Shown here: piece after piece, positions 17,369-26,437 of the stretch
How the letters are laid out: each line of letters opens with the position of its first letter
Position numbering within the stretch: the stretch's first letter is position 1
NCBI RefSeq assembly: GCF_003591515.1
Contig: NZ_QZCG01000021.1
Span: forward strand, 1-55,876
Direction: 5' to 3'
DNA length: 55,876 nucleotides
From: Paracoccus onubensis
GTDB taxonomy: Bacteria; Pseudomonadota; Alphaproteobacteria; Rhodobacterales; Rhodobacteraceae
Position numbers and translations under genes: made by a program
The notes under the pieces: generated by a model
Databases searched by the model: none
What the model was told of the DNA's origin: nothing
What the model saw: the letters and a program-made list of their open reading frames with translations, nothing else

Positions 17369-18262
17369 CTAGCGATCGTGCCCCCAAATATCCGGGTTCC
17401 GTCTGAAATACTCGATCAGCATCTCGGTGAGCACCCGCACTTTCCGCGTGGGATGCTGACCTGGCGGGCGTACGACATAGGCGGCCGCCGGAGGTACCGG
17501 ATAGCTTGTCATGATCGGGGCCAGCGCGCCGGAGACCAGATATTCATGTGTGATGCAGCCCGGAAGCCAGGCGATGCCGAGTCCTGCCGCCGCCGCTGCG
17601 GCAAGCGCCGTGGCACTGTCGGCCTTGAACCTGCCCTGCGGCTGCACTGTAACAACCTTACCGCCATCCATGAATTGCCAGGCTTCCGTTCCCTGCATGA
17701 GCGCCTGATGGGTGACGAGGTCGTCTGGCGTCTCAGGTGAACCATGCGCTTCGATATAATCCGGACTTGCGACAAGCTTTCCATGGATCGGTCCGACGCG
17801 CTTCGCGATCAGGTTGGAGTCCTGAAGGTAACCAGCCCGGATCGCGCAATCGAACCCCTCTGTGATGAGATCGACGTGGCGATCACTGTAGGAGGTATGA
17901 ATATGAAGCCGCGGGTGCAAGCGCGCCATTTCCGCAAGCACCGGGGCAAAATGGGTCGGGCCGAAGGTGAGCGGCATTGCCACCCTCAGGCGGCCACGAA
18001 GATCACCATTCGGAAGTATCGTTTCCCTGGCGGTGTCGATTTCGGCACTCGCCCGGGCTGCATGATCCCTGAAGGTGGTTCCCGCTTCGGTGAGCGCGGC
18101 ACCGCGGGTCGTTCGGGCAAGTAACTGGACACCGAGTTCCGCTTCGATCCGAAAGAGCCGCCTACTGACAATTGACTTGGAGACTCCGAGCCGGCGCGCG
18201 GCGGCGGAGACGCCTCCGGTATCGGCCACCGCGACGAAGGTCTGCAAATCTTCAATGTTCAT
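17369..18262 (-). CDS. LysR-family regulator (copy 2)
   Basis: A 297-residue LysR regulator with N-terminal HTH (MNIEDLQTFVAVADTGGVSA, then RRLGVSKSIVSRRLFRIEAE) and a C-terminal substrate-binding fold (HGSPETPDDLVTHQAL, GLGIAWLPGC). It is a paralogue of the regulator at 15960-16850. A well-conserved copy of the promoter block begins seven bases upstream of its ATG and faces the opposite way, as expected for divergent LysR control. It may be the master regulator of the set of genes carrying that block; the ligand is unknown. Confidence 0.93.
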   Translation of the reverse strand: MNIEDLQTFVAVADTGGVSAAARRLGVSKSIVSRRLFRIEAELGVQLLARTTRGAALTEAGTTFRDHAARASAEIDTARETILPNGDLRGRLRVAMPLTFGPTHFAPVLAEMARLHPRLHIHTSYSDRHVDLITEGFDCAIRAGYLQDSNLIAKRVGPIHGKLVASPDYIEAHGSPETPDDLVTHQALMQGTEAWQFMDGGKVVTVQPQGRFKADSATALAAAAAAGLGIAWLPGCITHEYLVSGALAPIMTSYPVPPAAAYVVRPPGQHPTRKVRVLTEMLIEYFRRNPDIWGHDR

Positions 18263-18268
18263 AACAGT

Positions 18269-18312
18269 GTTCCCCGTTTCGCGACACAGCTAGCTGCACT
18301 ATGGCACTATCG
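18269..18312 (+). promoter_or_regulatory. shared promoter/operator block, LysR copy 2 / YcaC stub
   Basis: GTTCC (18269), GCGACACAGCT (18281) and GGCACTATCG (18303) at fixed spacing, just upstream of LysR copy 2. GCGACA and CACTAT could serve as -35 and -10 hexamers with an 18-base spacer. Downstream on the plus strand lies the 5' stub of a YcaC-like gene at 18416. Confidence 0.7.
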
Positions 18313-18415
18313 CGGCATGACTGGGAACGGCAAATTGTGCCCAGGCAACGTCACCACCGAAAGGTGCCTGTCATCAAATCCAATGCTGCTTACAACAGCA
18401 GGAAAGGAAGTTGTA

Positions 18416-18451
18416 ATGGCTTTTCTGAGCGGGGTTCATTCGATTCCGTAG
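18416..18451 (+). pseudogene. 5' stub of a YcaC-like isochorismatase-family gene
   Basis: ATG at 18416 begins MAFLSGVHSIP and stops after 11 codons. It and the preceding 150 bases align without gaps to the region before the intact gene at 24914 (MAFRNGLDSLL), at a constant offset of 6498 bases, including the ribosome binding site GGAAAGGAAG. The rest of the gene is deleted, and the flavin-dependent oxidoreductase gene starts soon after. Confidence 0.75.
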
Positions 18452-18609
18452 AAGCTGATCTCGGGAACGCTAATCCATCCGTTCGGGAAAGTTCGAATCC
18501 TCTGAGGCATCGGCGGAATATACGAGGCTGCTCATGAGCAGCTCTGTCGGGCCCTCGCTCCTGTGGCACGGAAGCTGCTTACAGAACGTAAGAATTGCAA
18601 GGAATCAAA

Positions 18610-19650
18610 ATGGAAATTGGTATCGATAGTTTTGCCGCCATTCTGCCCGATCCGATGACGGACAAGCTCCCATCGGCAACTGAGCGTATGGCCGATCTTA
18701 TCGAGGAAGTCGAACTTGCAGACCGGGTGGGACTCGACGTGTTCGGAATTGGCGAGCACCATCGCGCCGAGTTTCTGGATTCGGCACCCCCAATCATCCT
18801 GGCAGCGGCAGCGGCGCGCACCGGTAAAATCCGGCTAACGAGTGCAGTGACGGTTTTGAGCGCCGCCGACCCCGTGCGGGTCTTTCAGGAGTTCTCAACC
18901 CTTGATCTGATTTCCGGCGGCCGTGCCGAAATCATCGTCGGACGCGGTTCATTCGGCGAAGCCTTCTCGTTATTCGGACTGGATACCGGGGCCTATGACG
19001 AGCTTTTCGCGGAGAAGCTGGAGCTGTTTCTGAAGCTTCGCGAGACAACCAATGTATCGTGGAGTGGCCGCTTCCGCCCGGCGCTTGACGGTCAAGGCGT
19101 TTACCCGCGCCCACACCAGCCACAACTGCCCCTCTGGATCGGCGTTGGCGGGACGCCACAATCCTTCGCCCGCGCAGGTGCGCTCGGCCTTCCGCTGATG
19201 GTGGCGATCATTGGCGGAACCTATGAGCGGTTTCGCCCGCTCGTCGATCTTTATCGTGCGGCCGGCATGCGCGCGGGGCATGGTCCCGAGAAGCTCAAGG
19301 TGGGCGTTCATGCGATGGGCTTTGTTGGCGAGACCGACGCTGCGGCTAAGGACGCCTTCTTCCCTGGCTGGGCGCATCTGACGGCAAAGGTCGGGCGCGA
19401 ACGTGGCTGGTCGCCCCCGACGCGTGAGCAGTTTGAAGTTATGGCCAGCCCTCAAGGCGCCTTCCTGGTCGGTGATCCGGCGACGGTTGCGGAGAAGGTG
19501 CTTCGGGCCAGCCAGGCGCTGGGTGGCCTCTCGCGCATTACCTTCCAAATGAGCACCGCTTCCGTCCAAACGGAGGCAATGAAGCATTCAATCGACCTTC
19601 TCGGCGCCGAAGTCGCGCCCATCATCCGAGCTGCTGTGTCGCAAACATGA
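18610..19650 (+). CDS. LLM-class flavin-dependent oxidoreductase
   Basis: A 346-residue luciferase-like monooxygenase. It begins MEIGIDSFAAILPDP and shows the family pattern: GLDVFGIGEHHRAEF near residue 50, ILAAAAARTGKIRLTSAVTV, DPVRVFQEFSTLDLISGGRA and ELPLWIGVGGTPQSF-type segments. It should bind FMN or F420; with no F420 genes around, FMN is more likely. The substrate is unknown. ATG 18610 with AAGGA upstream is preferred over the in-frame TTG at 18595. It now sits downstream of the deleted YcaC stub and may be driven by that stub's promoter block. Confidence 0.92.
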   Translation: MEIGIDSFAAILPDPMTDKLPSATERMADLIEEVELADRVGLDVFGIGEHHRAEFLDSAPPIILAAAAARTGKIRLTSAVTVLSAADPVRVFQEFSTLDLISGGRAEIIVGRGSFGEAFSLFGLDTGAYDELFAEKLELFLKLRETTNVSWSGRFRPALDGQGVYPRPHQPQLPLWIGVGGTPQSFARAGALGLPLMVAIIGGTYERFRPLVDLYRAAGMRAGHGPEKLKVGVHAMGFVGETDAAAKDAFFPGWAHLTAKVGRERGWSPPTREQFEVMASPQGAFLVGDPATVAEKVLRASQALGGLSRITFQMSTASVQTEAMKHSIDLLGAEVAPIIRAAVSQT

Positions 19651-19870
19651 GGATCCGCGCCGGTGCTTGTTACCAAATTCGCGAAACGGGCGAATCCCCC
19701 TATCTGACGGGAGCGGAAGGTTTGCGAGCCCTAGGCTACGTGGCAGCCGAAATCACAGACGCCACGACTGACATCCGTCGGCGTATGCCGAATGCCTGTC
19801 TGAGAAACGTCAAGGAGAGACATCATGTGGGGCAGCAGCCGACTGCTCCTTCAACCCGTTCGGGAGCCGC
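19650..19870 (+). pseudogene. Kef-type antiporter, C-terminal fragment
   Basis: The frame reads RIRAGACYQIRETGESPYL, then TGAEGLRALGY and TDIRRR, matching the end of the intact Kef protein at 28008-29771 (LIRAGVEYQIRETVESAYL, MGAEGLRVLGF, ADIRQR). Nucleotide similarity continues through a one-base deletion (CGTATGCC versus CGTGATGCC) to about 19870. Only the last 80 or so codons remain, so it is a relic of a second Kef copy joined directly to the stop of the oxidoreductase gene. Confidence 0.8.
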
Positions 19871-19983
19871 ACTGATGCTTGGGCTTCCAGCGAGCGGATT
19901 CGCGCTGTGGCCTCTTCTGTAGCAAGTTTTATCCGCCCTTTCGCAAATCCGAACAAGGTCGAACAGCAGTATAAGGAACAATC

Positions 19984-20604
19984 ATGCCCACACTCTACTA
20001 TGCCCTGGGCGCCTGCTCGCTGGCACCGCACATCGTTCTCGAATGGATCGGCGTGCCCTACGAAGCAGTAAAGGTGCAGTATGGCTCCAATGAGCTTCTT
20101 GCCGTCAACCCGGCTGGCGCCGTGCCGACTTTTCGTGAGGACGATGGCTGGATTCTGACGCAGGCTGGCGCGATCCTGGATTATTTGGCGCACAAGCACC
20201 CCGAGGCTGGACTTGCCGGCGGCGATGGCCAACGCACCAAGGCCGAGGCACATCGTTGGTCTGCTTTCCTAACTTCAGACGTTCATGCCGCGTTCTGGCC
20301 GGTTTTCATGCCTTTTCGCTATACAATCGATGAAAGCGTACCGGCCCGGCAGGCGGTAGTCGATGCCGGACATAAGCTGATTAAAAGGCAGTTCGGCATT
20401 CTTGACCGCCATCTCGAGGGGCGAGAATATATCCTCGACGGGGGCCGCTCAGTGATCGATGCTTATGCCTTCCCGATGATCCGCTGGGCGACAAAGCTCC
20501 TGCCGGGCGGCTTGGAGGGATACCCGAACGTGCAGACGCTGCATGATAGACTGGCTGCCGATCCGGCAGTGCAAAAAGTGCTTGCGCGTGAGGCGCGCGG
20601 TTAA
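19984..20604 (+). CDS. glutathione S-transferase
   Basis: A 206-residue GST. The N-terminal thioredoxin-like domain has LYYALGACSLAPHIVLEW (beta-class-like start with Cys/Ser), the cis-Pro loop NPAGAVPTF and the glutathione-binding LTQAGAILDYLA. The helical C-terminal domain includes VIDAYAFPMIRWA, the N-capping/hydrophobic staple region. It is a cytosolic enzyme conjugating glutathione to electrophiles. The nearby Kef antiporter (activated by glutathione adducts in known systems) fits the same stress. AAGGAAC precedes the ATG. Confidence 0.93.
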   Translation: MPTLYYALGACSLAPHIVLEWIGVPYEAVKVQYGSNELLAVNPAGAVPTFREDDGWILTQAGAILDYLAHKHPEAGLAGGDGQRTKAEAHRWSAFLTSDVHAAFWPVFMPFRYTIDESVPARQAVVDAGHKLIKRQFGILDRHLEGREYILDGGRSVIDAYAFPMIRWATKLLPGGLEGYPNVQTLHDRLAADPAVQKVLAREARG

Positions 20605-21321
20605 CAGCATTATGGCTCGTCGCGTCCTCCATCAGCGAGTTGTTCACGGACCGATCCCTCTACTTTCTTTCGGGTGTTGCCGCAAAAAAATGACGGCTCT
20701 CTGGTCAGTAGTCGATCATCGGGGGTAATCGCTTCATACTCGTGTTCCTATCTGAACTCGCCTGTCCGCCGTTCTGTTCAGGTGCCCAAGGACAAGGCAT
20801 GACGAACAGATGACCCAAAGCGAAGTAATAGTGCAGGAACTGCAGCGAGTTGCGCACTCCATCTCCCACCCGCGGAGTCGGGTGTCAATCAACCTCTTAA
20901 TTGAGAGTTTGTTGAGCCTGTTTCTTGCCCATCCCGGGATCACGGTCTTTTCCAAGGTCATGGCCACATGTTGATGTTCGAGTCGGGGATGCCAAGATGA
21001 TGTATGCAACATCGCTGGGTCTGAGCATCGTTGACGACGGACCCCTCTACAAAACACTACTGTGGCAATCTTCCTCGAAGCTCGCTCGGCCGGAATGGGT
21101 TTGCCCTTGGCATGGTGAATACGTCTACACCCAGATAGGTGATTCCGAGGATGACACGTAAAAGCGAACCGCGGATTTCCTGCTGACAAGGGCAGCATCA
21201 CATGCCTTAGATGCCCCGAGAAATCATACGGTGGATCGATAATCGGGGACTGCCAGTGTTCGCTACACCACCATCCCGGATCCACGCGCAGCAGTGAAGG
21301 GGGCGACGCAGCAACTGAAGC
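20605..21321. other. intergenic, no gene recognised
   Basis: About 700 bases without a supported gene. The longest open frames (minus 20734-21285, plus 20925-21161) show no domain and an uneven amino-acid style. Given the decayed paralogues nearby, this may be degraded gene sequence, but I cannot name a source. Confidence 0.45.
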
Positions 21322-21900
21322 TCAACCCTCTGCCATGGCTTCGACCGAAATTGAGATGACAACCTCGTCAGAGACGGCCGGGACGTACATTCCCAGTTCG
21401 AAATCGCTGCGTTTCAGCGTGGTGGTCGCGTCAAAGCCCAGCCAAGGCTTGTTCTCCATCGGATGATTCCCCTGCTGGTTCAGGACGGTATCCAGAACCG
21501 TTTCCCTGGTGATCCCGTTCAGGGTCAGATCGCCGGTGACGAGCGCCGTGTTATCGCCGGTCACCTCGATCGCGGTCGAGACGAAGGTCACGGTTGGGTC
21601 GCTGTCCCGGCCACCGAAGAAATCGCCGGATAAGAAATGCTTGTCGCGCCCGTCATCACCGGTCATCAGAGAAGAAACCGGAAAGCTGGCCTGGACCGAG
21701 GAATTCTCAGGCTCTTCAGTGGCGAAGCGGATGGTACCCTCAATCCCGCTGAACATGCCCGTAGTGGTCGAGAAGCCCAGATGCTCATAGGTGAAGACGA
21801 TCTGGCTATGCGATGTGTCGAAGACATAGGATTGCGGCTCGGCCAGAACGGCACCGGCGGCAAGGGCAAAGGCAACGGTCAATGCAGTGGTTTTGATCAT
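21322..21900 (-). CDS. YceI-family periplasmic lipid-binding protein
   Basis: A 192-residue protein. The start MIKTTALTVAFALAAGAVLA is a clear Sec signal peptide with cleavage after VLA. The mature YceI fold follows: YVFDTSHSQIVFTYEHLGFS, then DKHFLSGDFF, FVSTAIEVTGDNTALVTGDL and GFDATTTLKRSDFEL. YceI proteins bind isoprenoid quinones or other lipids in the periplasm. ATG 21900 has AAGGAGAC upstream. It is a common companion of redox-stress genes. Confidence 0.93.
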   Translation of the reverse strand: MIKTTALTVAFALAAGAVLAEPQSYVFDTSHSQIVFTYEHLGFSTTTGMFSGIEGTIRFATEEPENSSVQASFPVSSLMTGDDGRDKHFLSGDFFGGRDSDPTVTFVSTAIEVTGDNTALVTGDLTLNGITRETVLDTVLNQQGNHPMENKPWLGFDATTTLKRSDFELGMYVPAVSDEVVISISVEAMAEG

Positions 21901-22044
21901 CAAAGTCTCCTTGGCTGCGGGGAAAGCATGGGCGATAGCATCGTTTTCGGACTGCTTCGAATACGGGATTCGAACACTGGGCACGGCCCCGGAATAGAAT
22001 ACTGTCTCCTGTAGCCATGAAAGTTATTGAGATTGGATCTCGAG

Positions 22045-23313
22045 CTACGATTGAGCGAGGACATCCTGCCATTCCGGATGTCGCCCGATCTGTGCTTTCG
22101 CAAACGGGCAAAGCGGGACGATAGTGATCCCTTCACGACGGGCATCCTCGACCGCCTGTCGCACCAGTCGCTCGCCGATCTTCCGACCCCGCAACACTGT
22201 CGGAACTTCCGTATGGTCGATGATGATCATTCCTTCGCCGGCCCTGCTGTAGGTCATCTCGGCCTCGGCGCCATCGATGACCATTATGTAACGACCTTTC
22301 GATGCGCTGTCCTCCCGTTCAACCCTTTCAGTGGTCGGAGGTGAGACTGGGTCCGGCTGCCCGGCGTTATGTGGCCGTGCCTGGCCTCGCCGCCCCGGCA
22401 TGCAGTCCAGCAGCTCGCGGTCCCATCCTCCGAGATCGGCTGTGGCCTCGTAAGTCGATACGAGAAACTTCATGAGCACCGCGCCGGGATCGGGAGCCGA
22501 CTGCACAGCATCGTAGGGCAAGATGAATTCCGACAGGCTTTCGTTCCAATAGGCGGACTCCGGTCGGACCAACGCACCGCGGAAGCCCTTCGGTTCTGGA
22601 TAGGCGTAGGCGTAGAATGCAGGAAAATCTATACCGCCCCCACCGGGCCAGAAGCCTGCTGACGATACCTCACGATCATAGGCTTCGTGCGTCAAGTGAT
22701 CGGGCAATGTCGGAATGCCGCCAGGATGGAGAGGGGCACGTCGTCCTGAAAAGCGGGTCACCGCCATATCGAAACCACCCCAGAACAGGTGTGCGGGGCT
22801 GGACTTGCCGAGAAAGGAGGACCGGAATTCCTTGAACACCCTGTCGACCGCCAGCAACGCGTGATGAAAACGTTGAACGGCATCGCGGTCATAGGGCCGA
22901 TCGCGATGATCTTCAATGAACGGCACCGGGAATGGCATCTCATTCGGCTGGCCGCTGAAGGTTGGCGTACCACCAAGGTCGGAAACAAGCTGAAGGAAAT
23001 TCGCATGGAACGCCGCAACTGTGGACGGCCCGAGCGCGAAGTTTGCCGCGCGACCGTCGCCACTCGTGCCCCGAACCTCATGGTTCTGGAAATCGAACTG
23101 GATTTCGATGCCGGGGCCGTCGGGGATCAGCGAGGATGTCAGCCCCCATGGCGTGACATAGAAGGTCGCGTTCCAAGAATGGTTGAGCCACGGCGTATGG
23201 GCCAGGCGATATTTACCCACGATCTGCGAATAGAGGTGCAGGGCGGAGCAGGTGTCGCGCCAGCCGAGATAGTCGAGTTGGGGCCAATTGTTGTTCATTT
23301 CCACGTCTTTCAT
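22045..23313 (-). CDS. DUF5996 domain fused to a GNAT-type acetyltransferase
   Basis: A 422-residue two-domain protein. Residues about 10-310 are DUF5996-like: LGWRDTCSALHLYSQIVGKY, LNHSWNATFYVTPWGLTSS, RFHHALLAVDRVFKEF and HLFWGGFDMAVTRFSGRRAP. After a linker rich in Pro, Gln and Glu comes a small YjdJ-like GNAT domain (about 342-418): AEMTYSRAGEGMIIIDHTEV, GRKIGERLVRQAVEDARREG, IVPLCPFAKAQIGRHPEW. The two parts usually occur separately as far as I recall. ATG 23313 or 23298 could start it. Function unknown; the GNAT part could act on small amines or proteins. Confidence 0.85.
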   Translation of the reverse strand: MKDVEMNNNWPQLDYLGWRDTCSALHLYSQIVGKYRLAHTPWLNHSWNATFYVTPWGLTSSLIPDGPGIEIQFDFQNHEVRGTSGDGRAANFALGPSTVAAFHANFLQLVSDLGGTPTFSGQPNEMPFPVPFIEDHRDRPYDRDAVQRFHHALLAVDRVFKEFRSSFLGKSSPAHLFWGGFDMAVTRFSGRRAPLHPGGIPTLPDHLTHEAYDREVSSAGFWPGGGGIDFPAFYAYAYPEPKGFRGALVRPESAYWNESLSEFILPYDAVQSAPDPGAVLMKFLVSTYEATADLGGWDRELLDCMPGRRGQARPHNAGQPDPVSPPTTERVEREDSASKGRYIMVIDGAEAEMTYSRAGEGMIIIDHTEVPTVLRGRKIGERLVRQAVEDARREGITIVPLCPFAKAQIGRHPEWQDVLAQS

Positions 23314-23389
23314 TCAGCAGCCATGCGGATGCCGACCATGCCTCTGCATCAAGCGATTACCGCAGTGAGGGCCGGCGGGTCGGCGCCAG

Positions 23390-24325
23390 TCAGTCCGGTA
23401 GTGGAATATGCTCGTCCCGGTCGTCGACGGGAAGGTCAAAGCGTCCCCTGCCCCAGTTCTGCGCGCGCCATTCGGCCTTGGCCTCTTCGATGCGCTCCTT
23501 CGAAGACGCCACGAAATTCCACCAGATGAAACGAGGCCCCGGAAGGGTCGCGCCGCCAAGGATCATCAGCCTTGCACCTCTGCTGCCAGCCGCGACAGTG
23601 ATCTTGTCACCGGGACGAAAGACCATCATCCGAGACGCTTCGTATTCCTGGCCAGCGACAGAGATCGAGCCCTCGACGATATAGATGCCGCGATCTTCAT
23701 GATTGTCCGGCATCGGCAGCCTGCGGCCTGCTTCAAGCGTCACATCGGCGTAGAATGTTTCCGAGAACATCGTCGCAGGCGCCGTTTCACCATAGGCGTT
23801 CCCGAGAATGAGCCGGACCGAGACGCCACGGTCCTCGATCACCGGCAGGACCGTTTTGCCATGATGCTCGAACATGGGCGCCATGTCCTCATCCTTGTCG
23901 GGTAGCGCCAGCCAGGTCTGGATTCCGAACAGGCTGTTGGGGCCGCTGCGGGCAGTCGCAGTCGTGCGCTCCGAATGGGACACACCGCGCCCGGCGACCA
24001 TCCAGTTCAGCTCGCCGGGGCGAATGATCTGGTCGGCTCCGGTGCTGTCCCGGTGATGGAAGTCACCGCGAAACAGGTAGGTGACTGTGCCCAGGCCAGT
24101 ATGCGGATGCGGCCGAACATCGACGCCCTGGCCGGTGAGGAATTCGGCTGGTCCGGCCTGATCAAAAAAGATGAATGGCCCCACCATCTGCCGCTTGGGC
24201 GCTGGCAAGGCGCGACGTACCTCAAAGCCGCCCAAGTCACGGGACCGGGGAATGATGAGGGTTTCGATCGCCTCGATGCCTACCTCGTCGGGACAGCCTG
24301 GTTCGATTGCCGGGTTCCAGCTCAT
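23390..24325 (-). CDS. pirin-family protein
   Basis: A 311-residue bicupin pirin. The metal ligands are all present: His73 and His75 in RPHPHTGLGT, His117 and Glu119 in GRGVSHSER. The C-terminal pirin domain contains GIYIVEGSISVAGQEYE and LMILGGATLPGPRFIWWNFV. Pirins are iron-binding quercetinase-like enzymes or redox-sensing cofactors. A promoter-block copy lies 113-156 bases upstream. An N-terminal duplicate survives at 16951-17193. Confidence 0.95.
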   Translation of the reverse strand: MSWNPAIEPGCPDEVGIEAIETLIIPRSRDLGGFEVRRALPAPKRQMVGPFIFFDQAGPAEFLTGQGVDVRPHPHTGLGTVTYLFRGDFHHRDSTGADQIIRPGELNWMVAGRGVSHSERTTATARSGPNSLFGIQTWLALPDKDEDMAPMFEHHGKTVLPVIEDRGVSVRLILGNAYGETAPATMFSETFYADVTLEAGRRLPMPDNHEDRGIYIVEGSISVAGQEYEASRMMVFRPGDKITVAAGSRGARLMILGGATLPGPRFIWWNFVASSKERIEEAKAEWRAQNWGRGRFDLPVDDRDEHIPLPD

Positions 24326-24437
24326 GGATGTCTTCCTCTTCCTGTTCTCAGGTGGTCGTAGCGACTGGGCTCGGTTTCATCCGGGGCATGTGGACCGAGA
24401 GTACGTACCTGGCGTTATGGCGCGCCACCATGGAGGT

Positions 24438-24481
24438 GGCTAGCCTCGCCATGTGCTCAACTGTGTTGCGTCAAATGGAAC
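24438..24481 (-). promoter_or_regulatory. shared promoter/operator block, pirin
   Basis: On the minus strand GTTCC begins at 24481 and GCAACACAGTT at 24469, the standard 12-base offset with two changes in the central element. The third element is diverged (GAGGCTAGCC), similar to the copy before the pirin fragment. It points at the intact pirin gene (ATG at 24325). Confidence 0.6.
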
Positions 24482-24536
24482 GTCGACCGATGGTTAGCCA
24501 CCTGCATTCGGGCGACCGTCGCGGACGCACAAATCC

Positions 24537-24685
24537 TCAACGCAAAATGCAGAGGCCGCGTACCCGAAGCCGCGCATTCTCTCTAAACTGCTCGATCGGG
24601 ATGTCGATTATGTTCCGCATTTTTCGCGTAGGATGCTGGCCGGGAGGACGAACGTCATATGCCCTGCCGGCAGGGACGGTTCGCA
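24537..24685 (-). pseudogene. LysR regulator, C-terminal remnant (copy 3)
   Basis: The frame reads AYDVRPPGQHPTRKMRNIID followed by IPIEQFREN, matching the C-terminus of LysR copy 2 (AAYVVRPPGQHPTRKVRVLT, EMLIEYFRRN). The DNA-binding domain and most of the effector domain are gone. It precedes the promoter block of the YcaC-like gene, so the ancestral unit was LysR, block, then target gene. Confidence 0.75.
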
Positions 24686-24766
24686 CATTGTGATCAGAAC
24701 TGTACGCCGGCCGATACCCAGTCACGGGTGAGACAATCCGAAGGATAGCCGACCCACCACCGCATT

Positions 24767-24810
24767 GTTCCCCAAATTGCGACACAGCTAACCGCGGTGC
24801 GGCACTATCG
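24767..24810 (+). promoter_or_regulatory. shared promoter/operator block, YcaC-like gene
   Basis: GTTCC (24767), GCGACACAGCT (24779) and GGCACTATCG (24801) at the same spacing as the copy at 18269. It points to the YcaC-like gene, whose ATG lies 135 bases from the central element, exactly as in the duplicated stub. Confidence 0.7.
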
Positions 24811-24913
24811 AAGCTTGAATGAGAACGGCAGATTGCGCCTAGGCAACGTCATCGCTGACGGGTGCCTGTCATCAAACCCAATGCCGCTTACAACAGCAGG
24901 AAAGGAAGTCGTA

Positions 24914-25567
24914 ATGGCTTTTCGCAACGGCCTCGATTCGCTTCTTCGCCCCGAAGACTCGGTCCTCGTTCTGATTGATCACCAGCCCTATCAGCTCGCA
25001 AACCTGAACAGCCACGATCCGCAAGCTGTGGTCAACTACACGACCGCGCTGGCAAAGCTGGCCAAGGCCTTCGATGTTCCGACCATTCTCACCAGCGTGA
25101 TCGCAGGGCGTGGTGGACTTCTCTTCAAGCAGATCACCGACGTCTTTCCGGACCAGGAAGTCATCGATCGCACCTGGGTGAATACCTGGCAGGACGAAAA
25201 TGTGGTGAACGTCGTCAAGGCGACCGGCCGCAAGCAGTTGATCATCGCCGGGCTGTGGACCGAGGTCTGCGTCGCAATGCCTGTGATCCAGGCTGCCGGC
25301 GAAGGCTGGGATGTGACCGTTATCACCGACGCGTCGGGCGGGATTTCGAAAGAGTCTCACGAAGTCGCTATCCAGCGCATGATCGCGGCCGGCGCGAACG
25401 TGATGACCGTGATGGCGCTAGCTGGCGAATGGCAACGTGATTGGGCGCGCACCGGGCATGTCGAGGAACTGACCGAGATTCTCATCCAGCACTTCAGCGG
25501 CAGCGGCATCGCCTATCTTTGGGAGCAGCAGTTGCTGAATACGCCGGTGCCAGACGCCAAAGGCTGA
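24914..25567 (+). CDS. isochorismatase-family (YcaC-like) hydrolase
   Basis: A 217-residue cysteine hydrolase of the isochorismatase superfamily, YcaC type. The catalytic Asp22 is in LVLIDHQPYQ and the nucleophile Cys119 in GLWTEVCVAMP; the cis-peptide region WTEVC and the TDASGGISKESHE helix fit the family. YcaC-like enzymes have unknown natural substrates. ATG 24914 follows GGAAAGGAAG, and the same sequence precedes the duplicated stub at 18416. It carries the shared promoter block, with the remains of a divergent LysR on the other side. Confidence 0.92.
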   Translation: MAFRNGLDSLLRPEDSVLVLIDHQPYQLANLNSHDPQAVVNYTTALAKLAKAFDVPTILTSVIAGRGGLLFKQITDVFPDQEVIDRTWVNTWQDENVVNVVKATGRKQLIIAGLWTEVCVAMPVIQAAGEGWDVTVITDASGGISKESHEVAIQRMIAAGANVMTVMALAGEWQRDWARTGHVEELTEILIQHFSGSGIAYLWEQQLLNTPVPDAKG

Positions 25568-25677
25568 TCTGAAAAGCGATGACGGGGCAAGGATAAGCGC
25601 TAGAGCTATCTGGAGATGGCCATGCCTCGTCATTCTTTTGCTACCGGTAAAATTTCGTGCGAGCGGGAATTGAAGCG

Positions 25678-26361
25678 ATGAGGACAGGATTTGTACCCGC
25701 TGTTCCTGGCTGGCCTGAAATTTTCCTGGGCCTGGTCAGCATTTTCGTTGTCGCTATCGGAGGCGGCATTGGTCTGGTTCGGCTAAATCTTGACCCGGTG
25801 GTGCTCGGTCTGATCTTGACTGCACTTTCGGGCGTTGGTGGTATGGCCGGATTCTTTGCGGCTTTCCTGCTGCGTATCCGGTGCTGGGCCGCTTTTGGTG
25901 TGCGTCGCGCGACCTGGCGCTGGATCGCGGCTGGTGCCGGAATCGGTGTGCTTGCCTTCTTCGCGAAAAGCCTTGCCATCCTCGCCTATGCCTCTCTCAC
26001 CGGGGACAATCGGACGATACAGGACGTCTATGCGACCGGAGCAAGCGGTGGTGTCTGGACCATGATCGCCGCTACCTTTTTCCTGAGCATCGTCACCCCG
26101 ATCGGCGAGGAGTTTCTGTTTCGGGGGGTGATCACGACCGCGCTGCTTCGATACGGCGCTTTCATCGGAGTGGGCGGTGGCACGCTCATCTTCGCGATTT
26201 TCCATGGCATCAATATGGTGTTCTCGGCGGCTGTCGTAGCCGGTCTGGCAGCCGGAGAAGTATTCCGCCGAAGCGGTTCGATCTGGCCCGCCGTGACTGT
26301 GCATTTCGTTATCAATCTGCCGACCATACCTCTCATGATCCTGACGGGCACCGGCACATGA
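25678..26361 (+). CDS. CPBP-family intramembrane metalloprotease
   Basis: A 227-residue membrane protein with six or more hydrophobic segments. The CPBP/Abi motifs are present: PIGEEFLFRGVI (EExxxR), FAIFHGINM (FxxxH) and the final VHFVINLP (HxxxN). Such proteases cleave prenylated or membrane substrates; bacterial ones are linked to bacteriocin self-immunity. The substrate here is unknown. Start ATG 25678 is chosen; GTG 25657 would add seven residues. Confidence 0.88.
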   Translation: MRTGFVPAVPGWPEIFLGLVSIFVVAIGGGIGLVRLNLDPVVLGLILTALSGVGGMAGFFAAFLLRIRCWAAFGVRRATWRWIAAGAGIGVLAFFAKSLAILAYASLTGDNRTIQDVYATGASGGVWTMIAATFFLSIVTPIGEEFLFRGVITTALLRYGAFIGVGGGTLIFAIFHGINMVFSAAVVAGLAAGEVFRRSGSIWPAVTVHFVINLPTIPLMILTGTGT

Positions 26362-26437
26362 TCGGGCTCCGGATCGTTTCGAGAGGCGGATGGGCTGCAT
26401 TTGATCCGCCAACATCTTTGAGGCCTATAGGTGCGCG

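Noticed and set aside
20734..21285. 183-codon minus-strand frame in the long gap after GST
   Set aside because: Uneven composition rich in Cys, Ser and Arg, no domain, and no start signal; more likely decayed sequence.
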